Made by a program: the position numbers and the translations under genes. Below, one piece after another: positions 1 to 7,000 of a stretch of 25,100 nt of DNA. The DNA comes from an uncultured Collinsella sp. GTDB lineage: Bacteria; Actinomycetota; Coriobacteriia; Coriobacteriales; Coriobacteriaceae. Each line of letters opens with the position of its first letter. Position 1 is the first letter of the stretch. The notes under the pieces are model-generated. The model had not been told where the DNA came from. It did no database searches and worked only from the letters and a program-made list of their open reading frames with translations. The stretch spans positions 1-25,100 of the forward strand of contig UQQL01000024.1 of assembly GCA_900543275.1 (NCBI GenBank), given 5' to 3'.

Positions 1-1
1 G

Positions 2-679
2 CGATTGGCGAAAATACGTTGGTGAAAATGGTGAAAAATATATTGACGCTAACAGCCCCCTCGTCTCGTCGGCCGCCTCGACCTCGTTCCTCAGCGCCGC
101 AAGCGCCCGGATGCCTCCGTCGTCGGCGGGGTGTATGCCGTCTAGCCACCTGAGGAAGCCGTACGTCCAGTACTTCCGGGGGTTGCCGGCCGGCGTCGTG
201 CCGCCGTAGACATAGCCGCGGCGGGCTAGGAACGCCAGGAGCCGCTGCTTCGCCGCCGCGAGCCTCGCGGTCGCGGCGTCGTGGGCGGCGGCGAGGTCCC
301 TGAGCCCCTCGATCTCGGGGGACGGCACCCATACCGGGGTGACGTCGTGCGACAGTATCGCCTTGGCCATCCTGGCCGCGTCGTTGCGGTCGTTCTTGGA
401 CGAGAGGTCGGCAGCCGACCTCGGGACCTTGGAGACGGCCGCGACGACGCAGTCGACGCCGAGCCCGGAGAGCTCCCTTTGCGGGGCGAAGCCGAGGTAG
501 CCGCTCTCGTAGGCGGCGAGCGACGGGCCGGGGAAGCCCGACATCCACTCCGCGACCTCGCCCCAGGGGTTGCCGCGGAACCTCCTCGTCACGGCCTCGC
601 CCGTCTCCGCGTCGAGCGCGCAGACGGTGGTGGACCTGAGGTGTACGTCCATTCCGAAGGCGGTAGAATATCTAGGCAC
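2..679 (-). CDS. IS110-family transposase, N-terminal part (partial)
   Basis: DEDD-type recombinase of the IS110 family, which moves its element through an RNA-guided mechanism. The frame starts at a GTG at 679 (VPRYSTAFGMDVHLRSTTV) and is open to the window edge. The four acidic residues expected of the RuvC-like fold are visible: D11 in GMDVH, E58 in AYESG, and D97 and D100 in KNDRND. A charged, probably coiled-coil segment follows. Full-length relatives are about 350-420 residues and carry a second domain with a catalytic serine, which is absent here. Only about 208 codons (679 down to about 56) look like transposase. The remaining roughly 18 codons are AT-rich, and their openness is probably chance. 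The gene is therefore either truncated by another insertion or chimeric at a contig edge. GC content is higher than in any neighbour. Confidence 0.7.
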   Translation of the reverse strand, partial: MPRYSTAFGMDVHLRSTTVCALDAETGEAVTRRFRGNPWGEVAEWMSGFPGPSLAAYESGYLGFAPQRELSGLGVDCVVAAVSKVPRSAADLSSKNDRNDAARMAKAILSHDVTPVWVPSPEIEGLRDLAAAHDAATARLAAAKQRLLAFLARRGYVYGGTTPAGNPRKYWTYGFLRWLDGIHPADDGGIRALAALRNEVEAADETRGLLASIYFSPFSPTYFRQS

Positions 680-772
680 GGGAGCCTCCCAACCTCGTTG
701 CGGCGCGGCTGCGCCTCTGGCACTTCAACAACATTGTCGCAGCCCCGACCCGCGGTCACGAGCGGGGGCTCC
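56..772 (-). mobile_element. IS110-family insertion sequence, fragment
   Basis: The fragment holds the 5' half of a DEDD transposase read on the minus strand plus the structured non-coding sequence upstream of it. GC is about 70% up to base 56 and then drops abruptly to about 38% in bases 1-55, so the element is cut off inside its transposase gene. The outer boundary on the glucosidase side is not defined. IS110 elements lack the usual long terminal inverted repeats, and none is seen here, so the right limit given is only the end of the last clear hairpin. Family assignment rests on the transposase motifs. Confidence 0.6.
702..770 (-). other. structured non-coding region upstream of the transposase (possible bridge RNA)
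   Basis: Two hairpins stand directly upstream of the transposase start: GGCGC/GCGCC with a 4-base loop (702-715), and a stronger one with CCCGC (749-753) pairing GCGGG (762-766) inside an AGCCCC/GGGGCT context (741-770). Many IS110 elements encode a bridge RNA in the non-coding end next to the transposase gene; that is family knowledge, not shown here. The rest of 680-994 holds no convincing gene. It carries a perfect AATCG/CGATT inverted repeat (848-859) and a GGTTCGAACC palindrome (870-879), plus a weak -10-like TATCAT (946-951) that could serve the glucosidase gene. Confidence 0.25.
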
Positions 773-994
773 TGTCGTTTCCGTGCCCCTGGATTGGGTC
801 ATAGTGTCTGTCGTGGCCGGGGGAGTGGGTCTTCCGTTCTTTTCACTAATCGGTCGATTCGTCCCGGGAGGTTCGAACCCGAGAGGGAGCGAGCGTTTTG
901 GGGCGTGTCTGTGGCGTTGTTTGCCGCGAATGTCCGCTTTGGGCGTATCATCGTGGGCATCTCGCAAAACCTCGTTGCAAGGGAGACTCATCCC

Positions 995-2728
995 ATGGCT
1001 ACAGAAAAGTCCTCGTCGCGCCCATGGATGTCCGATGCCGCGATCTATCAGATCTACCCGCGCTCGTTTAAGGATTCGACTGGTTCGGGTCTGGGCGATA
1101 TCGCGGGCATTACCCAGCAGATGGACTATCTTGAGCGGCTGGGTATCGAGGCCATCTGGCTGAGCCCGTTTTACCCATCGCCTCTTGTTGATGGCGGCTA
1201 TGATGTGGCGGACTACTGCGATGTCGACCCACGTCTCGGCTCGCTTGACGACTTCGATGACATGATCGCTGCGGCTCACGCGCACGGCATCAAGGTCATC
1301 GTCGACATCGTGCCCAACCATTCGTCCAACCAGCACCCCTGGTTCAAAGCCGCTCTTGCCGCCGGCCCCGGATCGCCCGAGCGCGCCCGTTATATCTTCC
1401 GTGATGGTCGCGGCGAGCATGGCGAGCTGCCTCCCACCAATTGGAATGCCAACTTTGGCGGCCCCGCCTGGACGCGCGTCGCGGACGGTCAGTGGTATCT
1501 GCACATGTTTACGCCCGAGCAGCCGGACTTTGACTGGTCGTGCCCCGAGGTTCATGCGTTCTTTTGCGACGTCCTGGCGTTTTGGAGCGATCGAGGCGTC
1601 GATGGCTTTCGCATTGATGTGGCGCACGGTCTCGCCAAGGATCTCGACCGCGATGACCTCGACCGGTGGCATCTCGCCGAGGGCGATGACATGGTTGACG
1701 ACGGCACCCATCCGCTGTGGGACCGCAACGAGGTCCACGAGATCTATCGCGAGTGGCGCCGCGTGTTCGACCGCTATGATCCGCCACGCAGCGCCGTTGC
1801 CGAGGCGTGGGTGCTGCCCGAGCGCCAGTATCTCTACGCGCGTCCCAGCGAGCTTGGCCAGACATTCAACTTTGAGTTTGCCAAGGCCACTTGGACCTAT
1901 GATGACATGCACGCTGCAATCGAGGAGGGCTTGAAGGCAGCTATAGAATCCGATTCCGCCTCGACCTGGGTGCTCTCCAACCACGACGTGCCGCGCGTGG
2001 CGACGCGCTATGCCCTGCCGCAGATCAAGGCGACGCGCTACCACCAGATTGCGCTCGACTGGCTCTTACGCGACGGGTCGTCTTATGACGAGGACCGTGA
2101 ACTCGGCGAGCGCCGCGCGCGGGCGGCCCTTTTGCTCGAGCTGGCGCTTCCGGGCTCGGCATACGTGTATCAGGGTGAGGAGCTCGGCCTTTTTGAGGTG
2201 GCCGATATCCCGTGGGCCGCACTCGAAGATCCTACTGCGACCAATACGCACGGACCGAAGCGCGAGAAGGGGCGAGACGGCTGCCGTGTGCCCCTGCCGT
2301 GGGTGGCGGCGGACGATCCCGCGCAGGGCGGATCGTTTGGGTTTTCACCGGCGGACGCCGATGCGGCGCCCCATCTGCTGCAGCCTGCATGGTTTTCCGA
2401 TTACGCTGCCGATAGGGAAGAAGCGGACCCGACATCGATGCTTGCGCTCTATCGTGACGCCCTCTGGCTGCGGCGCAAGCTGCGCGGGTGCGCCAACGAT
2501 CTTAAGTGGCTTGATCTTGACGGACGCACCGGCCTTGCGGATGGTGCCGAGGGCGCTGAGGGTGGCGTCATCGCCTATCGCCGCGACAACGGCTGGGCGT
2601 GTGTGACGAACTTCGGTGCAGCACCCGTGGAGCTGCCGGCGGGCAGGGTCCTGCTCACCTCATCACCGCTTGCAGACGGCAGGCTCGCGCAGGACAGTTC
2701 TGCCTGGATCATGCTCGCTGAGTTGTAG
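995..2728 (+). CDS. GH13 alpha-glucosidase (oligo-1,6-glucosidase/AglA type)
   Basis: Cytoplasmic glycoside hydrolase family 13 enzyme of 577 residues that releases glucose from short alpha-glucosides. The four GH13 regions are present: DIVPNHSS (about 104-111), GFRIDVAHG with nucleophile D208, AVAEAWV with acid/base E270, and VLSNHDVPR with D331. The GFRIDVAHG signature and the RDGCRVPLPW segment resemble actinobacterial alpha-glucosidases. No signal peptide is seen. The ATG at 995 follows GGGAG at 981-985. The frame continues open upstream to 281, but that part reads through the IS110 region on the wrong strand and is not homologous to GH13, so it is rejected. No sugar transporter or regulator adjoins it. 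Exact substrate (maltose, isomaltose, sucrose) cannot be told from sequence. Confidence 0.9.
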   Translation: MATEKSSSRPWMSDAAIYQIYPRSFKDSTGSGLGDIAGITQQMDYLERLGIEAIWLSPFYPSPLVDGGYDVADYCDVDPRLGSLDDFDDMIAAAHAHGIKVIVDIVPNHSSNQHPWFKAALAAGPGSPERARYIFRDGRGEHGELPPTNWNANFGGPAWTRVADGQWYLHMFTPEQPDFDWSCPEVHAFFCDVLAFWSDRGVDGFRIDVAHGLAKDLDRDDLDRWHLAEGDDMVDDGTHPLWDRNEVHEIYREWRRVFDRYDPPRSAVAEAWVLPERQYLYARPSELGQTFNFEFAKATWTYDDMHAAIEEGLKAAIESDSASTWVLSNHDVPRVATRYALPQIKATRYHQIALDWLLRDGSSYDEDRELGERRARAALLLELALPGSAYVYQGEELGLFEVADIPWAALEDPTATNTHGPKREKGRDGCRVPLPWVAADDPAQGGSFGFSPADADAAPHLLQPAWFSDYAADREEADPTSMLALYRDALWLRRKLRGCANDLKWLDLDGRTGLADGAEGAEGGVIAYRRDNGWACVTNFGAAPVELPAGRVLLTSSPLADGRLAQDSSAWIMLAEL

Positions 2729-2809
2729 GGGCCTCTTGCGGCGAGTTTACGTTTGCCTGTGCTTTCCGTGGTGGCTGATGTCTTTGCGAGGTTCGCGAGG
2801 GCGTCGCAA

Positions 2810-2857
2810 AACTTTTCAAAAAAAGTTCTTGCATTTGGGTGGATTATCCCGTATATT
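2810..2857 (+). promoter_or_regulatory. promoter of the tRNA-Gly/tRNA-Val unit
   Basis: A -35 TTGCAT (2829-2834) and -10 TATATT (2852-2857) are separated by exactly 17 bases and end 12 bases before the first tRNA base. Just upstream is an A/T-rich inverted repeat AACTTTT-caaa-AAAAGTT (2810-2827), placed where an UP element would act. The region 2729-2809 after the glucosidase shows no clear terminator. Confidence 0.7.
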
Positions 2858-2869
2858 AAATCCTCGCAG

Positions 2870-2945
2870 GCGGACATGGCTCAGTTGGTAGAGCACAACC
2901 TTGCCAAGGTTGGGGTCGCGGGTTCGAGCCCCGTTGTCCGCTCCA
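2870..2945 (+). tRNA. tRNA-Gly (anticodon GCC), CCA encoded
   Basis: Complete cloverleaf: acceptor GCGGACA pairs TGTCCGC, D stem GCTC/GAGC, anticodon stem CAACC/GGTTG around loop TTGCCAA (anticodon GCC), T stem GCGGG/CCCGT with TTCGAGC loop. Discriminator T at 2942 and encoded CCA at 2943-2945. Three bases separate it from tRNA-Val, so both come from one transcript. Confidence 0.97.
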
Positions 2946-2948
2946 TTT

Positions 2949-3023
2949 GGGCGTTTAGCTCAGGGGGAGAGCGCTTCCCTGACACGGAAGAGGTCAGAAG
3001 TTCAAATCTTCTAACGCCCACCA
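2949..3023 (+). tRNA. tRNA-Val (anticodon GAC), CCA encoded
   Basis: Complete cloverleaf: acceptor GGGCGTT pairs AACGCCC, D stem GCTC/GAGC, anticodon stem CTTCC/GGAAG around CTGACAC (anticodon GAC), T stem AGAAG/CTTCT with TTCAAAT loop. Discriminator A and encoded CCA (3021-3023). Confidence 0.97.
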
Positions 3024-3032
3024 AATGTTCGC

Positions 3033-3068
3033 AGCTCAGAGGCTATGTCCTCTGGGCTGTTTTGTTTT
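3033..3068 (+). terminator. Rho-independent terminator of the tRNA unit
   Basis: A 10-bp stem AGCTCAGAGG (3033-3042) / CCTCTGGGCT (3049-3058, with G-U pairs), a 6-base loop, then GTTTTGTTTT. It lies 10 bases after tRNA-Val. Confidence 0.85.
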
Positions 3069-3069
3069 G

Positions 3070-3105
3070 GTCGCCAAATGGGTCGCCAAATACGTCACCA
3101 AATTT
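3070..3105 (+). repeat. three tandem 12-bp repeats after tRNA-Val
   Basis: Exact 12-base period: GTCGCCAAATGG, GTCGCCAAATAC, GTCACCAAATTT. The core GTCRCCAAAT is present three times in the same orientation. Placement just beyond a tRNA 3' end fits arm-type sites of a tyrosine integrase left by an integrative element, but no integrase gene is visible in the window. Confidence 0.7.
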
Positions 3106-3430
3106 CGAGTTTTTGATCTTCCGGGATGCCTCTCAGTAGTCATCCGAGGAAACTCTCATCTTCTCCGTTTGCATACACATATCTTTCAAGGATTCGTGCC
3201 GCGGTTGCATGAGGCTCGGCAAGGCATGACCGCAACATGTTGGTCAAGCATAATCTTTTGGATTCTTTTGGCGTGAGCGGCTTGGTTTTGGTAGGATTTG
3301 TCAGCGGCTTGACTAAGGGGGTTTTATAACTGCCATGCAGGTAGCCGTGTTGGTAACGTTTTACCGACTTGTCAAATACCCCTCATTTTTAATGCGTCTG
3401 CAAAATGACTAATTGCTTTGACCTGCTGAA
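3106..3430. other. intergenic stretch without a recognisable gene
   Basis: No frame here has a plausible start, codon pattern or family match. Visible structure is minor: two copies of an AGCGGCTTG motif (about 3280 and 3302) and a small GGTAA-CGTT-TTACC hairpin (3352-3365). It may contain the remnant of an integrated element next to the tRNA. Confidence 0.4.
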
Positions 3431-3480
3431 ACACTATATGTTGTGTTTGATCTAAAAAAAGAATACAGGATATAGATGCC
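3431..3480 (+). promoter_or_regulatory. NrdR box and probable nrdD promoter
   Basis: ACACTATATGTTGTGT (3431-3446) matches the NrdR consensus (acaCwAtATaTwGtgt) at 15 of 16 positions. A degenerate second copy, ACAGGATATAGATGCC, begins at 3465, 34 bases downstream (9 of 16); paired boxes in known nrd promoters are usually 31-33 bases apart. A -35 TTGATC (3447-3452) and -10 TATAGA (3471-3476), spacing 18, would put the boxes on the RNA polymerase footprint, as expected for repression when dNTP or ATP levels are high. Confidence 0.7.
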
Positions 3481-3703
3481 TCTTTGTCGTATGATAGATG
3501 GCGGACAGAGAACGAAGACCTTAACTGCCTCTTTTGAACGTATCCTTGAGCCGCTTGATCGGCTCCTGGGAATGTCCGCATGGAGGCTTATGGTTTATCG
3601 AGAACACAGATTGCGCGACGGCGCCGCAAGACAGGGGCAAGCCCTGCCGGGCATCGTTTGGCTCTGAAGCGCAATGAGGCTACGATGCGAAAGAGGCAAG
3701 AGG
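3481..3703 (+). other. about 220-nt untranslated leader of nrdD
   Basis: If the promoter above is right, nrdD has a long leader. It contains a perfect GAGCCG/CGGCTC hairpin with a 6-base loop (3548-3565) and a GC-rich GGGCAAGCCC element near 3634. No cobalamin-box consensus was found, so a B12 riboswitch is not supported. A 63-codon frame (3476-3667) lacks a ribosome-binding site and is not called. Confidence 0.35.
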
Positions 3704-5926
3704 ATGAAGATCATCAAGCGCAGCGGCACCGAGGTTGTCTTTGACATCGATAAGATCGTCAATGCCATCCGCGCCGCCAACTTGGAGGTCGAGGAGAGCT
3801 CTCGTCTAACCGACCGCCAGGTGGTTTACGCGGCACAAAACGTCGCCGAGGCATGTGAGAACGCGGGCCACACCGTTTCGGTCGAGGAGATCCAGGATTT
3901 GGTCGAGGACGAGATCATGCGTCTCGACTGCTACGAGGTTGCCCGCCACTACATCATCTATCGCTATGTCCAGAGCCTGAAGCGCCAGAAGAACACGACC
4001 GACGACAAGATTCTGTCGCTCATCGAGTGCAACAACGAAGAGGTCAAGCAGGAGAACTCCAACAAGAACCCGACCGTCAATTCCGTTCAGCGTGACTACA
4101 TGGCCGGCGAGATTTCCAAGGACCTGACTCAGCGTGTGCTGCTGCCCCAGGAGATCGTGGATGCTCACAATGAGGGTCTGATCCACTTCCATGATTCGGA
4201 CTACTTTGCCCAGCACATGCATAACTGCGACCTGGTGAACCTGGAGGATATGCTCCAGAACGGTACTGTTATCTCGGGCACGCTGATCGAGAAGCCGCAC
4301 AGCTTCTCGACGGCTTGCAACATCGCGACGCAGATCATCGCCCAGGTTGCTTCCTCCCAGTACGGTGGCCAGTCGATTTCGCTGACCCATCTTGCCCCGT
4401 TCGTCGAGGTGAGCCGTCAAAAGATTCGCGGCGAGGTCGCCCGCGAGCTCGAGGAGCTCGGCGTTTCCGCATCTCCCGAAAAGGTCCGCGAGGTTGTTGA
4501 GGACCGCCTGCGTGACGAGATCCGTCGCGGCGTCCAGACGATTCAGTATCAGGTCGTGACCCTTATGACCACCAACGGCCAGGCGCCGTTCGTGACGGTC
4601 TTCATGTATCTCAACGAGGCTCGCTCAGCGCAGGAGAAGCACGACCTTGCCATGATCGTGGAGGAGACGCTTCGTCAACGCTATGAGGGCGTTAAGAACG
4701 AAGCCGGTGTGTGGATTACCCCGGCATTCCCCAAGCTTATCTATGTACTCGAGGACGATAACGTTCACGAGAATTCCCCGTACTTCTACCTGACCCAGCT
4801 TGCTGCCAAGTGCACCGCCAAGCGCATGGTGCCCGACTACATCTCCGAGAAGAAGATGCGCGAGCTCAAGCTGTCGAAGGGCGAGACCGCCGGCAACGGC
4901 GATTGCTACACCTGCATGGGTTGCCGCAGCTTCTTGACGCCCGACCGCTCGGGCAACGGCTTTAACAATGTCGCCAACGCGCTGAACTATGACCCGACCA
5001 AACCCAAGTACTATGGCCGCTTTAACCAGGGTGTTGTGACCATCAACCTGCCCGATGTCGCGCTGAGCTCGCATCAGGACATGGACAAGTTCTGGAAGAT
5101 CTTCGACGAGCGCCTTGAGCTGTGCCACCGTGCTCTGCTGTGCCGTCATGAGCGCCTGATGGGCACGCTTTCGGATGCCGCGCCGATTCTTTGGCAGTAC
5201 GGTGCCCTAGCGCGTCTGAAGAAGGGCGAGACGATCGATAAGTTGCTCGTGGGCGGATACTCTACCATCAGCCTTGGCTATGCCGGCCTGTATGAGTGCG
5301 TCAAGTACATGACGGGCCACAGCCACACCGAGAAGGAAGGCACGCCGTTTGCCATGGCCGTCATGCAGCGCATGAACGACAAGTGCGCGGAGTGGAAGGC
5401 CGAAAGCGATATCGATTTCTCGCTGTACGGTACGCCGTTGGAGTCGACGACCTACAAGTTCGCCAAGTGCCTGCAGCGCCGTTTTGGTATTATCCCGGGC
5501 GTGACGGACAAGGGCTACATTACCAACAGCTACCACGTCCACGTGTCCGAGGAGATCGATGCCTTCGATAAGCTTAAGTTTGAGGGCATGTTCCAGCAGC
5601 TTTCGCCGGGCGGTGCTATCTCTTACGTTGAGGTTCCCAACATGCAGGACAACCTCAAGGCTGTCATTCGCGTGATGCAGTACATCTACGACAACATCAT
5701 GTACGCCGAGCTCAACACCAAGAGCGACTACTGCCAGGTGTGCGGCTACGATGGCGAGATCAAGATTGTTGAGGACGATGGCAAGCTGGTGTGGGAGTGC
5801 CCCAACTGCGGCAACCGCGACCAGGAGAAAATGAACGTCGCTCGTCGTACGTGCGGCTACATCGGTACCCAGTTCTGGAACCAGGGTCGAACCGAGGAGA
5901 TCCGCGACCGCGTGCTGCATCTCTAA
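3704..5926 (+). CDS. nrdD: anaerobic (class III) ribonucleoside-triphosphate reductase, large subunit
   Basis: Oxygen-sensitive glycyl-radical enzyme that reduces NTPs to dNTPs; 740 residues. The N-terminus is an ATP-cone allosteric domain (MKIIKRSGTEVVFDIDKIV). The catalytic core includes SQYGGQSISLTH and GDCYTCMGCRSFL. The C-terminus has a CxxC...CxxC zinc site (YCQVCGY, WECPNCGN) followed by the glycyl-radical motif RTCGYIG, radical site G718, and FWNQGRTEEI. The ATG at 3704 follows GAGG at 3693-3696. An in-frame ATG at 3674 has no Shine-Dalgarno and adds ten residues before the ATP-cone, so it is not used. Its activase nrdG lies downstream on the same strand but is separated by about 430 bp of hairpin-rich DNA rather than being tightly coupled. 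Regulation by NrdR is likely from the upstream box. Confidence 0.97.
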   Translation: MKIIKRSGTEVVFDIDKIVNAIRAANLEVEESSRLTDRQVVYAAQNVAEACENAGHTVSVEEIQDLVEDEIMRLDCYEVARHYIIYRYVQSLKRQKNTTDDKILSLIECNNEEVKQENSNKNPTVNSVQRDYMAGEISKDLTQRVLLPQEIVDAHNEGLIHFHDSDYFAQHMHNCDLVNLEDMLQNGTVISGTLIEKPHSFSTACNIATQIIAQVASSQYGGQSISLTHLAPFVEVSRQKIRGEVARELEELGVSASPEKVREVVEDRLRDEIRRGVQTIQYQVVTLMTTNGQAPFVTVFMYLNEARSAQEKHDLAMIVEETLRQRYEGVKNEAGVWITPAFPKLIYVLEDDNVHENSPYFYLTQLAAKCTAKRMVPDYISEKKMRELKLSKGETAGNGDCYTCMGCRSFLTPDRSGNGFNNVANALNYDPTKPKYYGRFNQGVVTINLPDVALSSHQDMDKFWKIFDERLELCHRALLCRHERLMGTLSDAAPILWQYGALARLKKGETIDKLLVGGYSTISLGYAGLYECVKYMTGHSHTEKEGTPFAMAVMQRMNDKCAEWKAESDIDFSLYGTPLESTTYKFAKCLQRRFGIIPGVTDKGYITNSYHVHVSEEIDAFDKLKFEGMFQQLSPGGAISYVEVPNMQDNLKAVIRVMQYIYDNIMYAELNTKSDYCQVCGYDGEIKIVEDDGKLVWECPNCGNRDQEKMNVARRTCGYIGTQFWNQGRTEEIRDRVLHL

Positions 5927-5937
5927 TAACCACCTCA

Positions 5938-6075
5938 GGCTGCCCCGTAGCGAGGCCCCGGACCTTTACTCGCTATTTCGGACAGTCCTGGCTCACGACG
6001 GAGGCGCCACTGGCGCCTCCTGTTCGTGCGGAACTCATATCGAGCAAAGGTCCAGGCCCTCGCTACGGGGCAGCC
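5938..6075. repeat. 138-bp inverted repeat (35-bp arms) between nrdD and nrdG
   Basis: The left arm 5938-5972 begins GGCTGCCCCGTAGCGAGG; the right arm 6041-6075 ends CCTCGCTACGGGGCAGCC. Arms match at 32 of 35 positions. The centre holds a second perfect 9-bp hairpin, GGAGGCGCC-act-GGCGCCTCC (6002-6020 region), flanked by CACGA/TCGTG. There is no U-run, so it is not a classical terminator. The terminal-repeat-with-no-gene layout fits a small non-autonomous element (MITE-like), but no target-site duplication was found in the flanks. Alternatively it is an RNA processing or stability element at the 3' end of nrdD mRNA. Confidence 0.85.
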
Positions 6076-6187
6076 GAGCTGACGTAGCTGAGATGCAGCA
6101 CACAGCCTGCTCGCTCCTCGAAGTTCTTAGCGGAAATGAGTTGACCTGCGACAACGGTCTGCTTGCGATAACGGTTGAGCTGCAGCA

Positions 6188-6217
6188 TTGTTTTTATTGG
6201 ACCTCGAACCCTATACT
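6188..6217 (+). promoter_or_regulatory. probable nrdG promoter
   Basis: TTGTTT (6188-6193), 18-base spacer, TATACT (6212-6217). This gives nrdG its own transcript with a leader of about 130 bases that contains the 6253-6338 hairpin. The preceding 6076-6187 holds no gene; a TTGACC at 6141 lacks a good partner -10. Confidence 0.5.
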
Positions 6218-6252
6218 CGATGTTCGCTGAGTTCATTGAGTATCGCTCGCGA

Positions 6253-6338
6253 GGGGTCTGGAGTATATCGTCCCGCCCGCAGTTTCGCAGGCCGAAGGCC
6301 GAGAATGTTTGAGGACGGGATGATATACTCCAGACCCC
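6253..6338 (+). repeat. 23-bp stem hairpin in the nrdG leader
   Basis: The left arm 6253-6275 begins GGGGTCTGGAGTATATC and the right arm 6316-6338 is its complement. All 23 positions pair in RNA (22 Watson-Crick plus one G-U). The 40-base loop carries a small GGCCgaaGGCC hairpin. The right arm ends two bases before the AGGAAGG ribosome-binding site of nrdG. A short ATACTC/GAGTAT inverted repeat (6213-6236 region) uses the same GAGTAT core as the stem. Confidence 0.8.
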
Positions 6339-6352
6339 CAGGAAGGTTACCT

Positions 6353-6934
6353 ATGAACTACGCGAACATTAAGTATTTCGACATTGCTGATGGAGAAGGC
6401 GTCCGTACTTCTCTGTTTGTAAGCGGGTGCCGTCGTGGGTGCAAGAATTGCTTTAACTCTGTTGCGTGGGACTTTGCTGCGGGTGAGCCGTTCGATCGTG
6501 CCGTCGAGGACAAGATTATCAAGAGTCTCGATCATCCCTTTATCGATGGTCTGACGATTCTGGGCGGCGAGCCCATGGAGCCCGAGAATCAGGCGGGGCT
6601 CGTTGAGTTTGTCGAGCGTGTTCGCGCGGCCTATCCAGTGGGGTCGGGGAAGACCATTTGGTGCTTTACCGGTGACGTGCTCGAGGAGCTTATGCCGGGC
6701 GGCCGTCATCATACCGAGGTGACTGACCGCATCCTTGCCTGCCTCGACATGTTGGTGGACGGCCCGTTTGTTCAGGACCTGTACGATATCACGCTGCGCT
6801 TTAGGGGCTCGAGCAACCAGCGCGTGATCGATATGAACGCTACGCGCGCCCGTGCTGAGCGCGAGGGCGTTGCGCTTTGTGATGCGGTTGAACTTTGGCG
6901 CGATGATCCGGTCTATTCGACCCATACTATGTAG
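6353..6934 (+). CDS. nrdG: anaerobic ribonucleotide reductase activating protein (radical SAM)
   Basis: Small radical SAM enzyme, 193 residues, that uses a 4Fe-4S cluster and S-adenosylmethionine to generate the glycyl radical on NrdD. The cluster motif CxxxCxxC is C26, C30, C33 (SGCRRGCKNCFN) and a GGEPM motif follows near residues 65-70. Length is normal for the family. The ATG at 6353 is preceded by AGGAAGG (6340-6346) with a 6-base gap. The open frame extends to 6188 but the extra 55 residues are translated hairpin and are rejected. It works with the upstream nrdD product; the separate promoter and hairpin leader suggest its level is set independently. Confidence 0.95.
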   Translation: MNYANIKYFDIADGEGVRTSLFVSGCRRGCKNCFNSVAWDFAAGEPFDRAVEDKIIKSLDHPFIDGLTILGGEPMEPENQAGLVEFVERVRAAYPVGSGKTIWCFTGDVLEELMPGGRHHTEVTDRILACLDMLVDGPFVQDLYDITLRFRGSSNQRVIDMNATRARAEREGVALCDAVELWRDDPVYSTHTM

Positions 6935-6935
6935 C

Positions 6936-6966
6936 TTGTGGTCGATGCCGGAGGGCGTGGTACCAT
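6936..6966 (+). promoter_or_regulatory. possible folE promoter
   Basis: TTGTGG (6936-6941) and TACCAT (6961-6966) with a 19-base spacer lie just after the nrdG stop codon. The spacing is longer than ideal, so this is tentative. Confidence 0.35.
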
Positions 6967-7000
6967 AGTGCGAACGTGAAATCGGAAAAGTGAGGCCCAG

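Noticed and set aside
865..885. tRNA-like T-arm (GGTTCGAACC)
   Set aside because: No matching acceptor, D or anticodon stems around it; only a short palindrome.
281..994. Long N-terminal extension of the GH13 frame
   Set aside because: It reads antisense through the transposase region and lacks GH13 similarity; the ATG at 995 has a proper ribosome-binding site and begins the family's conserved N-terminus.
725..2044. 439-codon open frame on the minus strand
   Set aside because: Mirror frame of the GH13 gene caused by high GC; no family features, and the opposite strand carries all four GH13 motifs.
2753..3139. 128-codon plus-strand frame
   Set aside because: It runs straight through both tRNA genes and the terminator.
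3476..3667. 63-codon frame in the nrdD leader
   Set aside because: No ribosome-binding site, overlaps the presumed -10 region and hairpins, and no family resemblance.
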